From Streptomyces longhuiensis (GTDB taxonomy: Bacteria > Actinomycetota > Actinomycetes > Streptomycetales > Streptomycetaceae): DNA of 64,000 bases. The notes under the pieces were generated by a model. The model was not told where the DNA came from. It searched no databases and saw only the letters and a list, made by a program, of their open reading frames with translations. This document shows positions 1 through 8,189 of this stretch, one piece after another. A program made the translations under genes and the position numbers. The stretch is taken from positions 682,001-746,000 of the forward strand of contig NZ_CP085173.1 of the NCBI RefSeq assembly GCF_020616555.1. The letters are read 5' to 3'. Position 1 is the first letter of the stretch. Each line of letters starts with the position of its first letter.

Positions 1-2
1 TC

Positions 3-122
3 GACAATGTCGACGAGCTGCAGAAGGTGGTGAATCGCCTGCGCCGCAAGGGTGTGGGCGTGCTGCAGACGAAGACGCTGATCGTCATCGCCTCGTGGCA
101 TCGGGGAACTCCCGTGCCCTGA
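3..122 (+). CDS. C-terminal end of a probable Lrp/AsnC-family regulator (partial)
   Basis: This is only the last 39 codons of a gene that begins before the window; it stops at TGA 120-122. The readable residues include DELQKVV, GVGVLQTKTLIVIASW and a short Pro-rich end. This resembles the final strand of the Lrp/AsnC ligand-binding (RAM) domain, which typically reads GV..T.T.IVL. No DNA-binding part is in view, so the family call rests on a short match. The gene converges on the GntR gene across a hairpin at 162-200. Confidence 0.45.
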   Translation, partial: DNVDELQKVVNRLRRKGVGVLQTKTLIVIASWHRGTPVP

Positions 123-161
123 GCGCAGCCTCGGCGCATCTCATGTCCAGAGACAATAAAC

Positions 162-200
162 GCCCGCGCCCCCGGAGACGCTCTCCGGGGGGGCGGGCGG
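162..200. terminator. Rho-independent-type hairpin between convergent genes
   Basis: An imperfect G+C-rich inverted repeat, CCCGCGCCCCCGGAGA then loop CGC then TCTCCGGGGGGGCGGG, has one mismatched pair. It sits between two convergent genes and could serve both. No clear T tract follows on either side. Confidence 0.65.
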
Positions 201-213
201 GACGAAGGCGAAC

Positions 214-1008
214 TCAGGCGTCTTCGTCGTCCACGAGCGCGATCAGCAGCCCTTGTTCGTCCTCGGGGACGTAGCCGGCGTAGTAGTCGTGGAGCGAGCG
301 CCGTGAGAGGCGTGCCGCCGCCAGGCCGTCCTGTACGCGGATCGCCTCCAGCACCTCCTGGTGGTGTTGGAGCGACTCCCGCATGAGTGCCTTGCTGTTG
401 CTCGCGTGGGCGACCTTGTCCGAGATGAGCGAGAGGACGGCGCCCCTGACGACCTGGTTGCACACCTCGATGAGGGAGTTGCGGCTGGCCACGGCCACCG
501 CCTCGTGGAAGGCGACATCGGCCTTGCTGAACTCTTCGTAGCCTTCCTCGATGGCGTCCGACATGACGGCGAGCGTCCGCTCCATGGCGGACAGCTCCTC
601 GTCGGACCGCAGCCGGGCCGCCAGCTGGCTCGCCGACCCGTCGAGCATCATGCGGAACGAGATCAACTCGGCCATCGACACGTTGTCGAACTGGACGAGC
701 CGGGTCATCTCCTTGGTCAGGCCGGCCGGCGAGAACGGCAGGATCTCCGGGCCGTTCGGGTCGCCCGGGCGCGAGCGGACGAGCCCGTTGCTCTCCAGTA
801 CACGCAAGGCCTCGCGCACGGTGGGCCGGCTCGCCCCGAACTGTGTCACCAGCTCCCGTTCGCTCGGCAGCCGTTGACCGGGCTTCAGGTCACCTCGCGT
901 GATGGCCTGCTCGATCTGCTCCACGATGCGCTGGTAGAGCCGTACCGGCGCCACCTGCCGGAACTGTGCCCCGTTGCTCACGGCTGTTTCCCCTCGAGCC
1001 TGGTTCAT
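214..1008 (-). CDS. GntR-family transcriptional regulator, FadR subfamily
   Basis: A 264-residue regulator. Residues about 20-85 form the GntR winged helix, with LKPGQRLPSERELVTQFGAS and RPTVREALRVLESNGLV. The rest is an all-helical FCD ligand-binding domain that includes the DVAFHEAVA stretch supplying a metal/ligand-binding Asp and His. The ATG at 1008 is preferred over an in-frame start 28 codons earlier because it overlaps the amidase stop as ATGA and has GGAGAGG just upstream. It is co-transcribed with the amidase. The FadR-type palindrome at 2525-2543 is its likely operator, so it probably controls both the amidase and the divergent transporter operon, with an organic-acid-like effector (inferred). 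Confidence 0.9.
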   Translation of the reverse strand: MNQARGETAVSNGAQFRQVAPVRLYQRIVEQIEQAITRGDLKPGQRLPSERELVTQFGASRPTVREALRVLESNGLVRSRPGDPNGPEILPFSPAGLTKEMTRLVQFDNVSMAELISFRMMLDGSASQLAARLRSDEELSAMERTLAVMSDAIEEGYEEFSKADVAFHEAVAVASRNSLIEVCNQVVRGAVLSLISDKVAHASNSKALMRESLQHHQEVLEAIRVQDGLAAARLSRRSLHDYYAGYVPEDEQGLLIALVDDEDA

Positions 1009-2444
1009 GTCGTCCTCTCCCCCGTGGGCGTCCCGGGGACGCTGTCCGGCCAGTGCGGAACCGCCCCGGCAGGACGGTTCCGTTCGTACCACGCCGCCGC
1101 TCTCAGAACTCCGAGATCGTCGAAGCGGCGACCCGAGATCTGCACCCCGATGGGCCGACGGTCCGTCGTGAAGCCACAGTTGACGGTCGCGGCAGGTTGC
1201 CCCGACATGTTGTACGGCGCGGTGAATCCGATGTGGTGCATCGTCTTCCCCTCCCCCATGAACGGCATCGGCTGATCAGCGGGGAACGCCGCCACCGGAG
1301 CGGTCGGCGAGAGCACCAGATCGTACGGGAGTGTCGCCGCCACGGTCTGCTCCTGGATCCGCATGATCTGCTGGTAGCACTGGAGCACCTTCGTGCCCGG
1401 CACGTCCGCGCCTTCCTGGCACCACTGGACGATGTAGGGCAGGACCCGCCGGCGGGCTTCGGGCGTCAGCGCCCGGAAGTCGTTCCAGGACCGTACGCGC
1501 CAGAACAGGTCCAGGTCGTCGAGGAGATCCTGGGTCATGAACGGCTCGACCGGCTCCACGACGGCTCCCGCCGCCTCGAAGACCTCGGCGGCACGCCGCA
1601 CCGCGGCGACGGTCTCCGCGTCGGCCGGCTCCCCGCACCCTGCGTCCAGGTGCACCCCCACGCGCAGTCCGCGGACGTCGACGTCCAGGGCCGACCAGTC
1701 GATGTCCTGCGGCGGCAGGCTCGACCAGTCCCGGGGATCCGGTTGGCTCAGGACCCGCATGAGCAGGGCGGCGTCCGCCACGGTGCGCGTCAGGGGGCCG
1801 GCGCAGCGCCCCTGGTACGGGGCGTCCAGCGGGATCCGCCCGTAGCTGGGTTTGAGCGTGGCAAGTCCCAGCCAGGTGCCCGGCAGCCGGATCGATCCGC
1901 CGATGTCGGTGCCGACGTGCAGCGGTCCGTATCCCCCGGCGGCCGCGGCGCCCGCGCCGGAGCTCGAACCGCCCGTCGTCCAGCCGGAGTTCCAGGCGCT
2001 GCGGGTGATGCCGTGCCGACTGGAGACGCCCGAGGAGAGCATGCCCCAGTCGGGCATGACGGTCGATCCGAGGACCACTCCGCCCGATTCGAGGACCCGA
2101 GCGGTGATGGGCGCGTCCGCGTCGGGGACGACCGGTTCGGCCCCGGCGTTGCCCGCGGACATGGGTACGCCCTTGCGTGCGACGTTCTCCTTGAGCGTCA
2201 CGGGGACACCGTCGATGGGCCCGAGCGGTTCGCCCGCCGACCATCGCGCCTCGCTGGCCTGGGCCGCCTTGCGGGACTCGTCCGGGTCCCGTACCCAGAA
2301 CGCGTTGAGCACGCCCTCACGTGCCTCGATCACCGACTGGACGGCGTCGTGGACCTCGACCGGCGACAACGTGCGGTCTGCGAATCCGGCCACCATCTCG
2401 ACTGCCGACATGGCGGCCAGGCTCTGTTCCATGAGCACCCGCAC
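1005..2444 (-). CDS. Amidase (amidase-signature family)
   Basis: A 479-residue amidase-signature hydrolase that would split a carboxylic amide into acid plus ammonia. The Ser-cisSer-Lys triad is visible: Lys about residue 84 in GVPVTLKENV, the Gly/Ser-rich core TTGGSSSGAGAAAAGG about residue 160, and the nucleophile Ser in GTDIGGSIRLPG about residue 183. There is no signal peptide, so it is cytoplasmic. The start is uncertain: GTG 2444, GTG 2438 and ATG 2432 are in frame, and AAGGAGA is best spaced for GTG 2438. It is translationally coupled to the downstream GntR gene and divergent from a peptide-type importer, which suggests that an imported amide or peptide-like compound is its substrate. 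The exact substrate cannot be read from sequence. Confidence 0.9.
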   Translation of the reverse strand: MRVLMEQSLAAMSAVEMVAGFADRTLSPVEVHDAVQSVIEAREGVLNAFWVRDPDESRKAAQASEARWSAGEPLGPIDGVPVTLKENVARKGVPMSAGNAGAEPVVPDADAPITARVLESGGVVLGSTVMPDWGMLSSGVSSRHGITRSAWNSGWTTGGSSSGAGAAAAGGYGPLHVGTDIGGSIRLPGTWLGLATLKPSYGRIPLDAPYQGRCAGPLTRTVADAALLMRVLSQPDPRDWSSLPPQDIDWSALDVDVRGLRVGVHLDAGCGEPADAETVAAVRRAAEVFEAAGAVVEPVEPFMTQDLLDDLDLFWRVRSWNDFRALTPEARRRVLPYIVQWCQEGADVPGTKVLQCYQQIMRIQEQTVAATLPYDLVLSPTAPVAAFPADQPMPFMGEGKTMHHIGFTAPYNMSGQPAATVNCGFTTDRRPIGVQISGRRFDDLGVLRAAAWYERNRPAGAVPHWPDSVPGTPTGERTT

Positions 2445-2524
2445 TCTCCTTCGCTCGCGATGCCTGAGGTAGGCGAACCCTTGACAACGACAGTTTCAAT
2501 CGTCACGGTACCTGGCAAGTGAGC

Positions 2525-2543
2525 TTACTGGTCAGGCCAGTTA
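2525..2543. promoter_or_regulatory. FadR-type GntR operator
   Basis: TTACTGGTCAGGCCAGTTA contains the arms ACTGG and CCAGT around a 5-bp centre. It matches the TGG-N5-CCA core typical of FadR-subfamily operators (E. coli FadR sites read like CTGGTC.GACC). It lies 20 bp before the start at 2563, between the divergent amidase-GntR and transporter units, so the adjacent FadR-type regulator is the natural candidate to bind it. Confidence 0.65.
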
Positions 2544-2562
2544 GAGCGAAAGGGTGGCGTGC

Positions 2563-2895
2563 ATGACGCGAGACACCAGGACGGTTCGGCTCGCCGTCAT
2601 TCCGGGCGACGGAATCGGCCCCGAGGTCGTCGCGGCGACCGTGCCCACGCTCCGGGCCGCCCTGGAGGCCGACGGCCACCGGCTCGACGTGATCGAACTC
2701 GACTGGGGCGGCGAGCGGTTCCTCCGAGAGGGCGCGGCGATGCCTGCCGGCGCGGCCGCCCGTATCCGCGACGCGGTGGCGAACGCCCTGCGCGATACCC
2801 GGAACCACACGGCCGACCTCGGCGGCACCGCCACCACAGCGGACGTGGCTGCCGCCGTGCTGCGCGCGATGGAAGGCCAGGGACAGCGCGGATGA
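2563..2895 (+). pseudogene. Internally deleted isopropylmalate/tartrate dehydrogenase remnant
   Basis: A 110-residue open frame whose first 65 or so residues (RLAVIPGDGIGPEVV, ELDWGGERFLREGAAMP) are the N-terminus of the isocitrate/isopropylmalate/tartrate dehydrogenase family. Its last 25 or so (ADLGGTATTADVAAAVL) are the extreme C-terminus of the same family. Family members are about 350 residues long, so roughly 240 residues holding the Mg- and substrate-binding Lys and Asp residues are missing, with the frame kept. An enzyme cannot form from this. It is the first gene of the transporter operon, has a ribosome site (GAAAGGG) before ATG 2563, and overlaps the next gene by ATGA. Translation may have been kept to couple the downstream lipoprotein gene (inference). 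Confidence 0.75.
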
Positions 2896-4415
2896 GGCAC
2901 CACACACCGCCGGCGCGGCGAGCCCGGACGATCGCGGCCACACTCACCTGCCTGCTGCTGACTGCCTGTTCGGCCGGCTCCCTGGCTGCCGGAGGCAGCA
3001 TCGGCGACCCCGAGACCACGTTGAGCATCGGCCTCACCGCCGAGCCCGCCAATCTCGACTTCACCAAGACCGAGGGTGCCGCCATCCCGCAGGCGCTGCT
3101 CTACAACGTCTACGAGAACCTGGTGAAGCTGGACCAGTCCGGGAGGATCGAGCCCGGTCTGGCCACGTCGTGGAGCCGGTCCAAGGACCGTAAGACCTAC
3201 ACGTTCCATCTGGTGAAGGACGCCAGGTTCAGCAATGGCGCCCGGTTCACGGCGGCGGACGCCAAGTTCTCCATCGAGCGCGTCGCGTCCGGCTGGACGG
3301 TGGCGCAGAAGTCCCAGATGGGTGTCGTCGACACGGTACGGGCGGTGGCACCCGACGAACTGAAGGTCACTCTCAAGACGCCGAGCAACGACTGGCTGTA
3401 CCGGATGACCACCCGCATCGGCGCGATGTTCAGCCGGACCGGCGTGCAGAAGCTGGCCACCGAACCGGTGGGGACCGGACCGTACGTGGTGAAGCGGTGG
3501 AACCGCGGCGACTCGATCACGCTGGCCCGCAGGGCCGACTACTGGGGCCGCGCGCCGCACTTCAAGACGGTCGCCCTCAAGTACTTCAAGGATCCGACGG
3601 CCCTGAACAACGCGCTGCTCACCGGCACCATCAACGTGATCGGCGCGATGCAGTCCCCGGACTCCCTGTACCGGTTCGAGAACAACCCGAAGTACAAGGT
3701 CATCGAGGGTTCGACCAACGGCGAGGTGCTCCTCTCCCTCAACAACGGCTCGGGCCCGCTGCGCAATCCCCAGGCCCGCCAGGCGGTCCGTCACGCCATC
3801 GACCACAAAGCCCTGCTGGACACCTGCTGGGCAGGCCGCGGCAAGCTCATCGGCAGCATGGTCCCGCCGACCGACCCCTGGTACCAGGACCTCACGGACC
3901 TGTATCCGTACGACCGCGACAAGGCCAGGAAGCTGCTCAAGGAGTCCGGTGAGGCCGGCCGTACGCTGCGGCTGCGGATTCCGACACTGCCCTACGCCGT
4001 CGCGTGCGGCACGGTCGTGAAGAGCCAGCTGGAACAGGCCGGGTTCAAGGTGAGGCTCGATCAGCTGGAGTTCCCTGCCACCTGGCTGACCACGGTGTTC
4101 AAGAACGCCGACTACGACATGTCCATCATCTCCCATGCCGAACCCCGTGACATCCAGGCGGTGTTCGGATCCAAGACGTACTACACCCGCTACAACAGCC
4201 CTGAGTTCCGTGCCCTGTTGAAGAAGGCGGACGAGGGAACCCAGGAACAGCAGGTCACGTCCATGCGGGCGGCTGCCCGGCTGCTGTCGAAGGACGCCGC
4301 GGCCGACTGGCTGTTCCTGCTGCCGAACCTGATGGTGGCGGACGCGGACATCACCGGCCTGCCCAAGAACTCCATCTCCGAATCACTGGACCTCACCGGC
4401 CTGGGCCGGTCGTGA
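2892..4415 (+). CDS. Peptide/nickel-type ABC transporter substrate-binding lipoprotein (SBP_bac_5)
   Basis: A 507-residue extracytoplasmic solute receptor of the DppA/OppA/NikA class. The N-terminus has basic residues, a hydrophobic segment and the lipobox LLLTAC at about residues 18-23, so it is a membrane-anchored lipoprotein. The family signatures AEPANLDFTKTEG, LVKLDQSGRIEPGLATSW and RQAVRHAIDHKALLD follow. It starts inside the stop of the upstream remnant (ATGA) and leads a run of two permeases and two ATPases. The ligand class (peptide, amide or similar) follows from the family only. The amidase, ALDH and SDR around it suggest a carbon source rather than a metal. Confidence 0.92.
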   Translation: MRHHTPPARRARTIAATLTCLLLTACSAGSLAAGGSIGDPETTLSIGLTAEPANLDFTKTEGAAIPQALLYNVYENLVKLDQSGRIEPGLATSWSRSKDRKTYTFHLVKDARFSNGARFTAADAKFSIERVASGWTVAQKSQMGVVDTVRAVAPDELKVTLKTPSNDWLYRMTTRIGAMFSRTGVQKLATEPVGTGPYVVKRWNRGDSITLARRADYWGRAPHFKTVALKYFKDPTALNNALLTGTINVIGAMQSPDSLYRFENNPKYKVIEGSTNGEVLLSLNNGSGPLRNPQARQAVRHAIDHKALLDTCWAGRGKLIGSMVPPTDPWYQDLTDLYPYDRDKARKLLKESGEAGRTLRLRIPTLPYAVACGTVVKSQLEQAGFKVRLDQLEFPATWLTTVFKNADYDMSIISHAEPRDIQAVFGSKTYYTRYNSPEFRALLKKADEGTQEQQVTSMRAAARLLSKDAAADWLFLLPNLMVADADITGLPKNSISESLDLTGLGRS

Positions 4416-4453
4416 AAGGCGGCCCCATCATCATGAAAGGCGGCCTCATCCCA
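4413..4453 (+). repeat. Tandem 21-bp duplication between receptor and permease genes
   Basis: TGAAAGGCGGCCCCATCATC is followed at once by the near copy TGAAAGGCGGCCTCATCCC. Each copy carries a ribosome-site-like AAAGGCGG. The first copy holds the receptor stop codon, and the second ends at the permease ATG (4453). The second copy also forms a 7-codon ORF starting at 4432 whose TGA overlaps the permease start. Confidence 0.8.
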
Positions 4454-5403
4454 TGATCGTCCGTCTCGTGCAGCGGATCGCGGTCCTCCTGGCCAGCCTC
4501 GTCGTCTGCTCCGTCCTGGTCTTCGCGTTCATGGCGGTGCTGCCGGGGGATCCGGCCCGCGTCGCCCTCGGCGTCAGCGCGTCGGACTCGGCGGTGGCGC
4601 AACTGCGAACGGAGTTCGGGCTCGACCGGCCGCTGGTGGCCCAGTACTTCAGCTGGATCCACGGCCTGGTCACCTTCGACCCGGGCAACTCCTACATCTC
4701 CCACATGCCGATCGGCCCGCAGCTCGCCGACCGCCTCCTGGTCACCCTGTGGCTCGTCGGCACCGGGATGGTGATCGCCTGCATCCTGGCGATCCCCATG
4801 GGCACGATCATGGCCGTGCGGCACCGCAAGCCGTCCGGGCTCATGCTCTCCGCCGTGTCCCAGATCGGCGTCGCCGTCCCGGCCTTCCTCGCGGGCATCC
4901 TCATGATCACCGTGTTCGCGGTGGGTCTCGGATGGCTGCCGGCGAACGGCTGGACACCACCGGTGCAGGATCCGGTCCTCTTCCTCAAACAGCTGGTCAT
5001 GCCCGCGCTGTCCCTCGGCATCGTGCAGGCGGCCGTGCTCACCCGCTACGTCCGCAGTGCCGTGCTCGACGTCCTGCGCGAGGACTATCTGCGCACCGCT
5101 CGCGCCAAGGGACTTCGCCCGACCCAGGCCCTGCTGCGGCACGGTCTTCGCAACGCATCGGTGCCCGTGGTCACCGTCCTGGCACTGCAGCTCGCCACGT
5201 TGCTGGTGGGCTCCGTCGTCATCGAGCGGGTCTTCGTCATCCCCGGGCTCGGGAGCCTTCTCCTGGACAGCGTCGCCGGCCGGGATCTCACCATGGTGCA
5301 GGACGTGGTCATGATCATCGCCATCGCGGTGCTGCTCGTGAACTTCCTGGTGGACATGGTCTATCTGTTGATCGACCCGCGACTCAGGGTGGGTGCGTCA
5401 TGA
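4453..5403 (+). CDS. Peptide-type ABC transporter permease (DppB-like)
   Basis: A 316-residue inner-membrane permease. It begins with the typical DppB N-terminus (MIVRLVQRIAVLLASL...FAFMAVLPGDPAR) and has six predicted membrane segments. The cytoplasmic EAA loop that docks the ATPase is at about residues 210-235 (REDYLRTARAKGL...LLRHGLRNASVPV). The C-terminus reads DMVYLLIDPRLRV, as in the family. Its stop overlaps the start of the second permease (ATGA at 5400-5403), which indicates translational coupling. Confidence 0.93.
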   Translation: MIVRLVQRIAVLLASLVVCSVLVFAFMAVLPGDPARVALGVSASDSAVAQLRTEFGLDRPLVAQYFSWIHGLVTFDPGNSYISHMPIGPQLADRLLVTLWLVGTGMVIACILAIPMGTIMAVRHRKPSGLMLSAVSQIGVAVPAFLAGILMITVFAVGLGWLPANGWTPPVQDPVLFLKQLVMPALSLGIVQAAVLTRYVRSAVLDVLREDYLRTARAKGLRPTQALLRHGLRNASVPVVTVLALQLATLLVGSVVIERVFVIPGLGSLLLDSVAGRDLTMVQDVVMIIAIAVLLVNFLVDMVYLLIDPRLRVGAS

Positions 5404-6278
5404 GTGTTCTGGACCCGGAAGCCGCCGTCGCCACCGCGGCGCCCGACCGTCGGCGGCGCCGCCGCCCGATCACGGGCAGCCTCCTGGTGGGCGGTGTCAT
5501 CGTCGCCCTGGTGATCGGCACGGCACTGCTGTCCTTCGTGTGGACCCCGCACGATCCGACCCTGGTGGACGCCTCGGTACGGCTGCAGAAGCCGTCGCCG
5601 GAGTACTGGTTCGGCACGGACAAGTTCGGCCGCGACGTGTTCAGCCAGATCCTGGTGGGCTCGCGCACCACGCTGTTCGTCGGCTTCGTGGCCGTGGGGG
5701 TCGCCGCCGTGATCGGCGTTCCTCTCGGCATCGTCGCCGGGATGGCGCCCCGCTGGTTCGGCGAGCTGCTGATGCGCGGCAACGACCTGCTCCTCGCCTT
5801 CCCCGCGCTCCTGTTGGCCATCATGTTCGCCGCCGTGTACGGCGCGGGCACGCTGGTCGCGATGATCGCCATCGGCATCGCGTCCATCCCCACGTTCGCC
5901 CGGCTGATACGCGGCGGCACGCTGCAGGTCATGCAGACCGAGTACGTCACCGCCGCGCGTGCGGCGGGCCGCGGACCGTTCGCGATCGGCCTGCGGCACG
6001 TCCTGCCCAACGTCAGCAGTCTCGTCATCGTGCAGGCGTCGGTCGGTTTCGCCATCGCCGTGCTCGCCGAGGCGGCGCTGTCCTTCCTGGGCTTCGGCAC
6101 CCCGCCCCCGACACCGTCCTGGGGCCGGATGCTGCAGGAGAGCCAGGAGCTGCTGGCGTCCGCTCCCCGACTCGCCGTGTACCCGGGCGTCGCGATCGCG
6201 GTGGCGGTGCTCGGATTCAATCTGCTCGGTGACGGCCTTCGCGACCGTTTCGACCCCAAGCTGGAGGACCGCCGATGA
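5400..6278 (+). CDS. Peptide-type ABC transporter permease (DppC-like)
   Basis: A 292-residue partner permease. A short cytoplasmic N-terminus rich in Arg is followed by the first membrane helix, the family signature YWFGTDKFGRDVFSQIL, and the EAA loop TEYVTAARAAGRG...LRHVLPN near residues 180-200. It ends with LGFNLLGDGLRDRFDPKL, the standard DppC C-terminus. Its gene overlaps both neighbours by 4 bp. With the DppB-like protein it forms the membrane channel of the importer. Confidence 0.93.
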   Translation: MSVLDPEAAVATAAPDRRRRRRPITGSLLVGGVIVALVIGTALLSFVWTPHDPTLVDASVRLQKPSPEYWFGTDKFGRDVFSQILVGSRTTLFVGFVAVGVAAVIGVPLGIVAGMAPRWFGELLMRGNDLLLAFPALLLAIMFAAVYGAGTLVAMIAIGIASIPTFARLIRGGTLQVMQTEYVTAARAAGRGPFAIGLRHVLPNVSSLVIVQASVGFAIAVLAEAALSFLGFGTPPPTPSWGRMLQESQELLASAPRLAVYPGVAIAVAVLGFNLLGDGLRDRFDPKLEDRR

Positions 6279-7315
6279 CCGCGGCACCCGAATCCGACGA
6301 TGTCCGGGACGTCCTGGCCGTACGCGATCTCGACGTGACGGTGGGCGGCCGCAAGCTCATCGACAGCGTCGACTTCACCATCCGGGCCGGCGAACGCGTC
6401 GGCCTGATCGGTGAGTCGGGGTCCGGCAAGTCGCTGACCTCGCTGAGCGTCATGGGACTGCTCCCCGAAGGGCTGCGGGCCACGGGATCGGTGCGGCTCG
6501 CCGGAGTCGACCACGACCTGGTCGGTGCCGACGAGGCGCGGATGTCCCGGATCCGGGGCAAGGAGATCGCCATGGTCTTCCAGGAGCCCATGACCGCGCT
6601 CAACCCCACGATGCGGGTCGGCCGGCAGATCGCCGAGGTGCTGCTGATCCACCGGACCAGGCCCGACCGCGCCTCCGCCCAGGCAGCCGCCGTGGAGCTC
6701 CTCGTCCAGGTGGGACTGCCCGACCCCGCGGCCGCCGCGCACGCCTATCCGCACCAGCTCTCCGGCGGCCAGCGCCAGCGCGTGGTGCTGGCCATCGCCC
6801 TCGCGAACGACCCCGCGCTCCTGGTCTGCGACGAACCCACCACCGCACTCGACGTCACCGTGCAGGCACGGGTCCTTGACCTGATCGTGCGCGGCGTGCA
6901 GGACCGCAGGTCGGCCATGCTCTTCATCACCCACGACCTGGCCGTGGTGGCCACCGTCTGCGAGCGCGTCATGGTCATGTACGGCGGGCGGGTGGTCGAG
7001 TCGGGACCGGTCCGCGAGGTGTTCACACGCCCCCGGCACCGGTACACCCAGGGCCTGATCGGCGCGTCGGACCTGACCGTGGTCGACGACCGCGGTCGGC
7101 TGGCCACGATCGGCGGCTCGGTTCCGTCGGCGGGACAGTTCCCCGCCGGATGCGTGTTCAGGAACAGGTGCGCCCAGGCCACCGACGTGTGCGCCACCAG
7201 GCCGGACTGGGTCGCGACCGGGCCGGACTCCGGCTACGCGTGCTTCCACCCGGTGTCCGAGAGCGACGCGCACACGACCGGCGTACCCACGAACCAGGAG
7301 GCCGGCCTTGGCTGA
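6275..7315 (+). CDS. Peptide-type ABC transporter ATPase (DppD-like)
   Basis: A 346-residue ATPase with Walker A GESGSGKS, Q loop FQEPMTALNP, signature LSGGQRQR, Walker B LLVCDEPTTALDV and switch His in ITHDLAV. The C-terminal oligopeptide-transporter extension with CVFRNRCAQATDVC is present; in some relatives such cysteines bind an Fe-S cluster. It starts at ATG 6275 inside the stop of the second permease. Its own end overlaps the next ATPase by 8 bp. Confidence 0.93.
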   Translation: MTAAPESDDVRDVLAVRDLDVTVGGRKLIDSVDFTIRAGERVGLIGESGSGKSLTSLSVMGLLPEGLRATGSVRLAGVDHDLVGADEARMSRIRGKEIAMVFQEPMTALNPTMRVGRQIAEVLLIHRTRPDRASAQAAAVELLVQVGLPDPAAAAHAYPHQLSGGQRQRVVLAIALANDPALLVCDEPTTALDVTVQARVLDLIVRGVQDRRSAMLFITHDLAVVATVCERVMVMYGGRVVESGPVREVFTRPRHRYTQGLIGASDLTVVDDRGRLATIGGSVPSAGQFPAGCVFRNRCAQATDVCATRPDWVATGPDSGYACFHPVSESDAHTTGVPTNQEAGLG

Positions 7316-8189
7316 GCAACTGACCGACGCGCCCCTCTCCCCCGCATCCGAGTCCGGCCCCGTGGACGCCATCAGCGTCCGCGACGTCACTCGCGACTAC
7401 CGGCGGCCCCGCACCTCGCTGCGCCACCCGAGCCCACCGGTGCACGCCCTGCGCGGCGTCAGCTTCACCGTCCCACAGGGGCAACGCTTCGGCATCGTGG
7501 GCGAGTCGGGCTGCGGCAAGTCGACCCTGCTACGGATCCTGGCCGGGCTCGACCGTCCCACCAGCGGCAGCGTAGAGATCGACGGCCGGGACATCACCAA
7601 GCTCCGGGAGAGACAGCTCCGGTTCGTCCGCGAGCGGCTCCAACTCGTCTTCCAGGACCCGATGAGCGCCCTCGACCCACGGATGCGCGTGGGCGACATC
7701 GTGGCCGAGCCGCTCGTCGCGCAGGGGCACGGGAACCGCCGGGAGCGAGTGGCCGAGCTGCTCGAGGCGGTCGGCCTGCGGGCGGACGCGGCCGACCGGT
7801 ATCCGCACCAGTTCTCCGGCGGCCAGCGCCAGCGCATCTCGATAGCGCGCGCCCTCGCCCCCCGCCCGAAGATCATCGTGGCCGACGAGCCCGTGAGCGC
7901 CCTCGACGTGTCCGTACGGGCCCAGGTGCTCAACCTCATCGCCGACCTCGTCGACGAGCTGTCCCTGACGCTGGTCTTCGTCTCCCACGATCTGTCCGTG
8001 GTGCGTCATGTGTGCGACCGCGTAGCGGTCATGCACGACGGGCAGATCGTGGAGTCCGGGGCCACGCAGAAGGTCTACGAGGATCCCCAACACCCCTACA
8101 CACGCAGGCTGATCGCCGCCGTGCCGACTCTGGGCAAGGCACTGTCCGGAGTGACGGCGGCCGACCTCAACCAGGAGTACCGACCGTGA
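7308..8189 (+). CDS. Peptide-type ABC transporter ATPase (DppF-like)
   Basis: A 293-residue second ATPase with Walker A GESGCGKS, signature FSGGQRQR, Walker B IIVADEPVSALDV and switch His in VSHDLSV. The start is a TTG at 7308, 6 bp after a perfect AGGAGG (7296-7301); TTG is rare in this window. The C-terminal extension is short, ending soon after HPYTRRLIAAVPT. With the DppD-like protein it makes the ATPase heterodimer of the importer. The gene is coupled on both sides. Confidence 0.92.
   Translation: MAEQLTDAPLSPASESGPVDAISVRDVTRDYRRPRTSLRHPSPPVHALRGVSFTVPQGQRFGIVGESGCGKSTLLRILAGLDRPTSGSVEIDGRDITKLRERQLRFVRERLQLVFQDPMSALDPRMRVGDIVAEPLVAQGHGNRRERVAELLEAVGLRADAADRYPHQFSGGQRQRISIARALAPRPKIIVADEPVSALDVSVRAQVLNLIADLVDELSLTLVFVSHDLSVVRHVCDRVAVMHDGQIVESGATQKVYEDPQHPYTRRLIAAVPTLGKALSGVTAADLNQEYRP

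Noticed and set aside
2481..2510. TTGACA at 2481 as the -35 of the transporter operon.
   Set aside because: No acceptable -10 hexamer lies 16-19 bp downstream, so I did not call a promoter, although one must exist in this gap.
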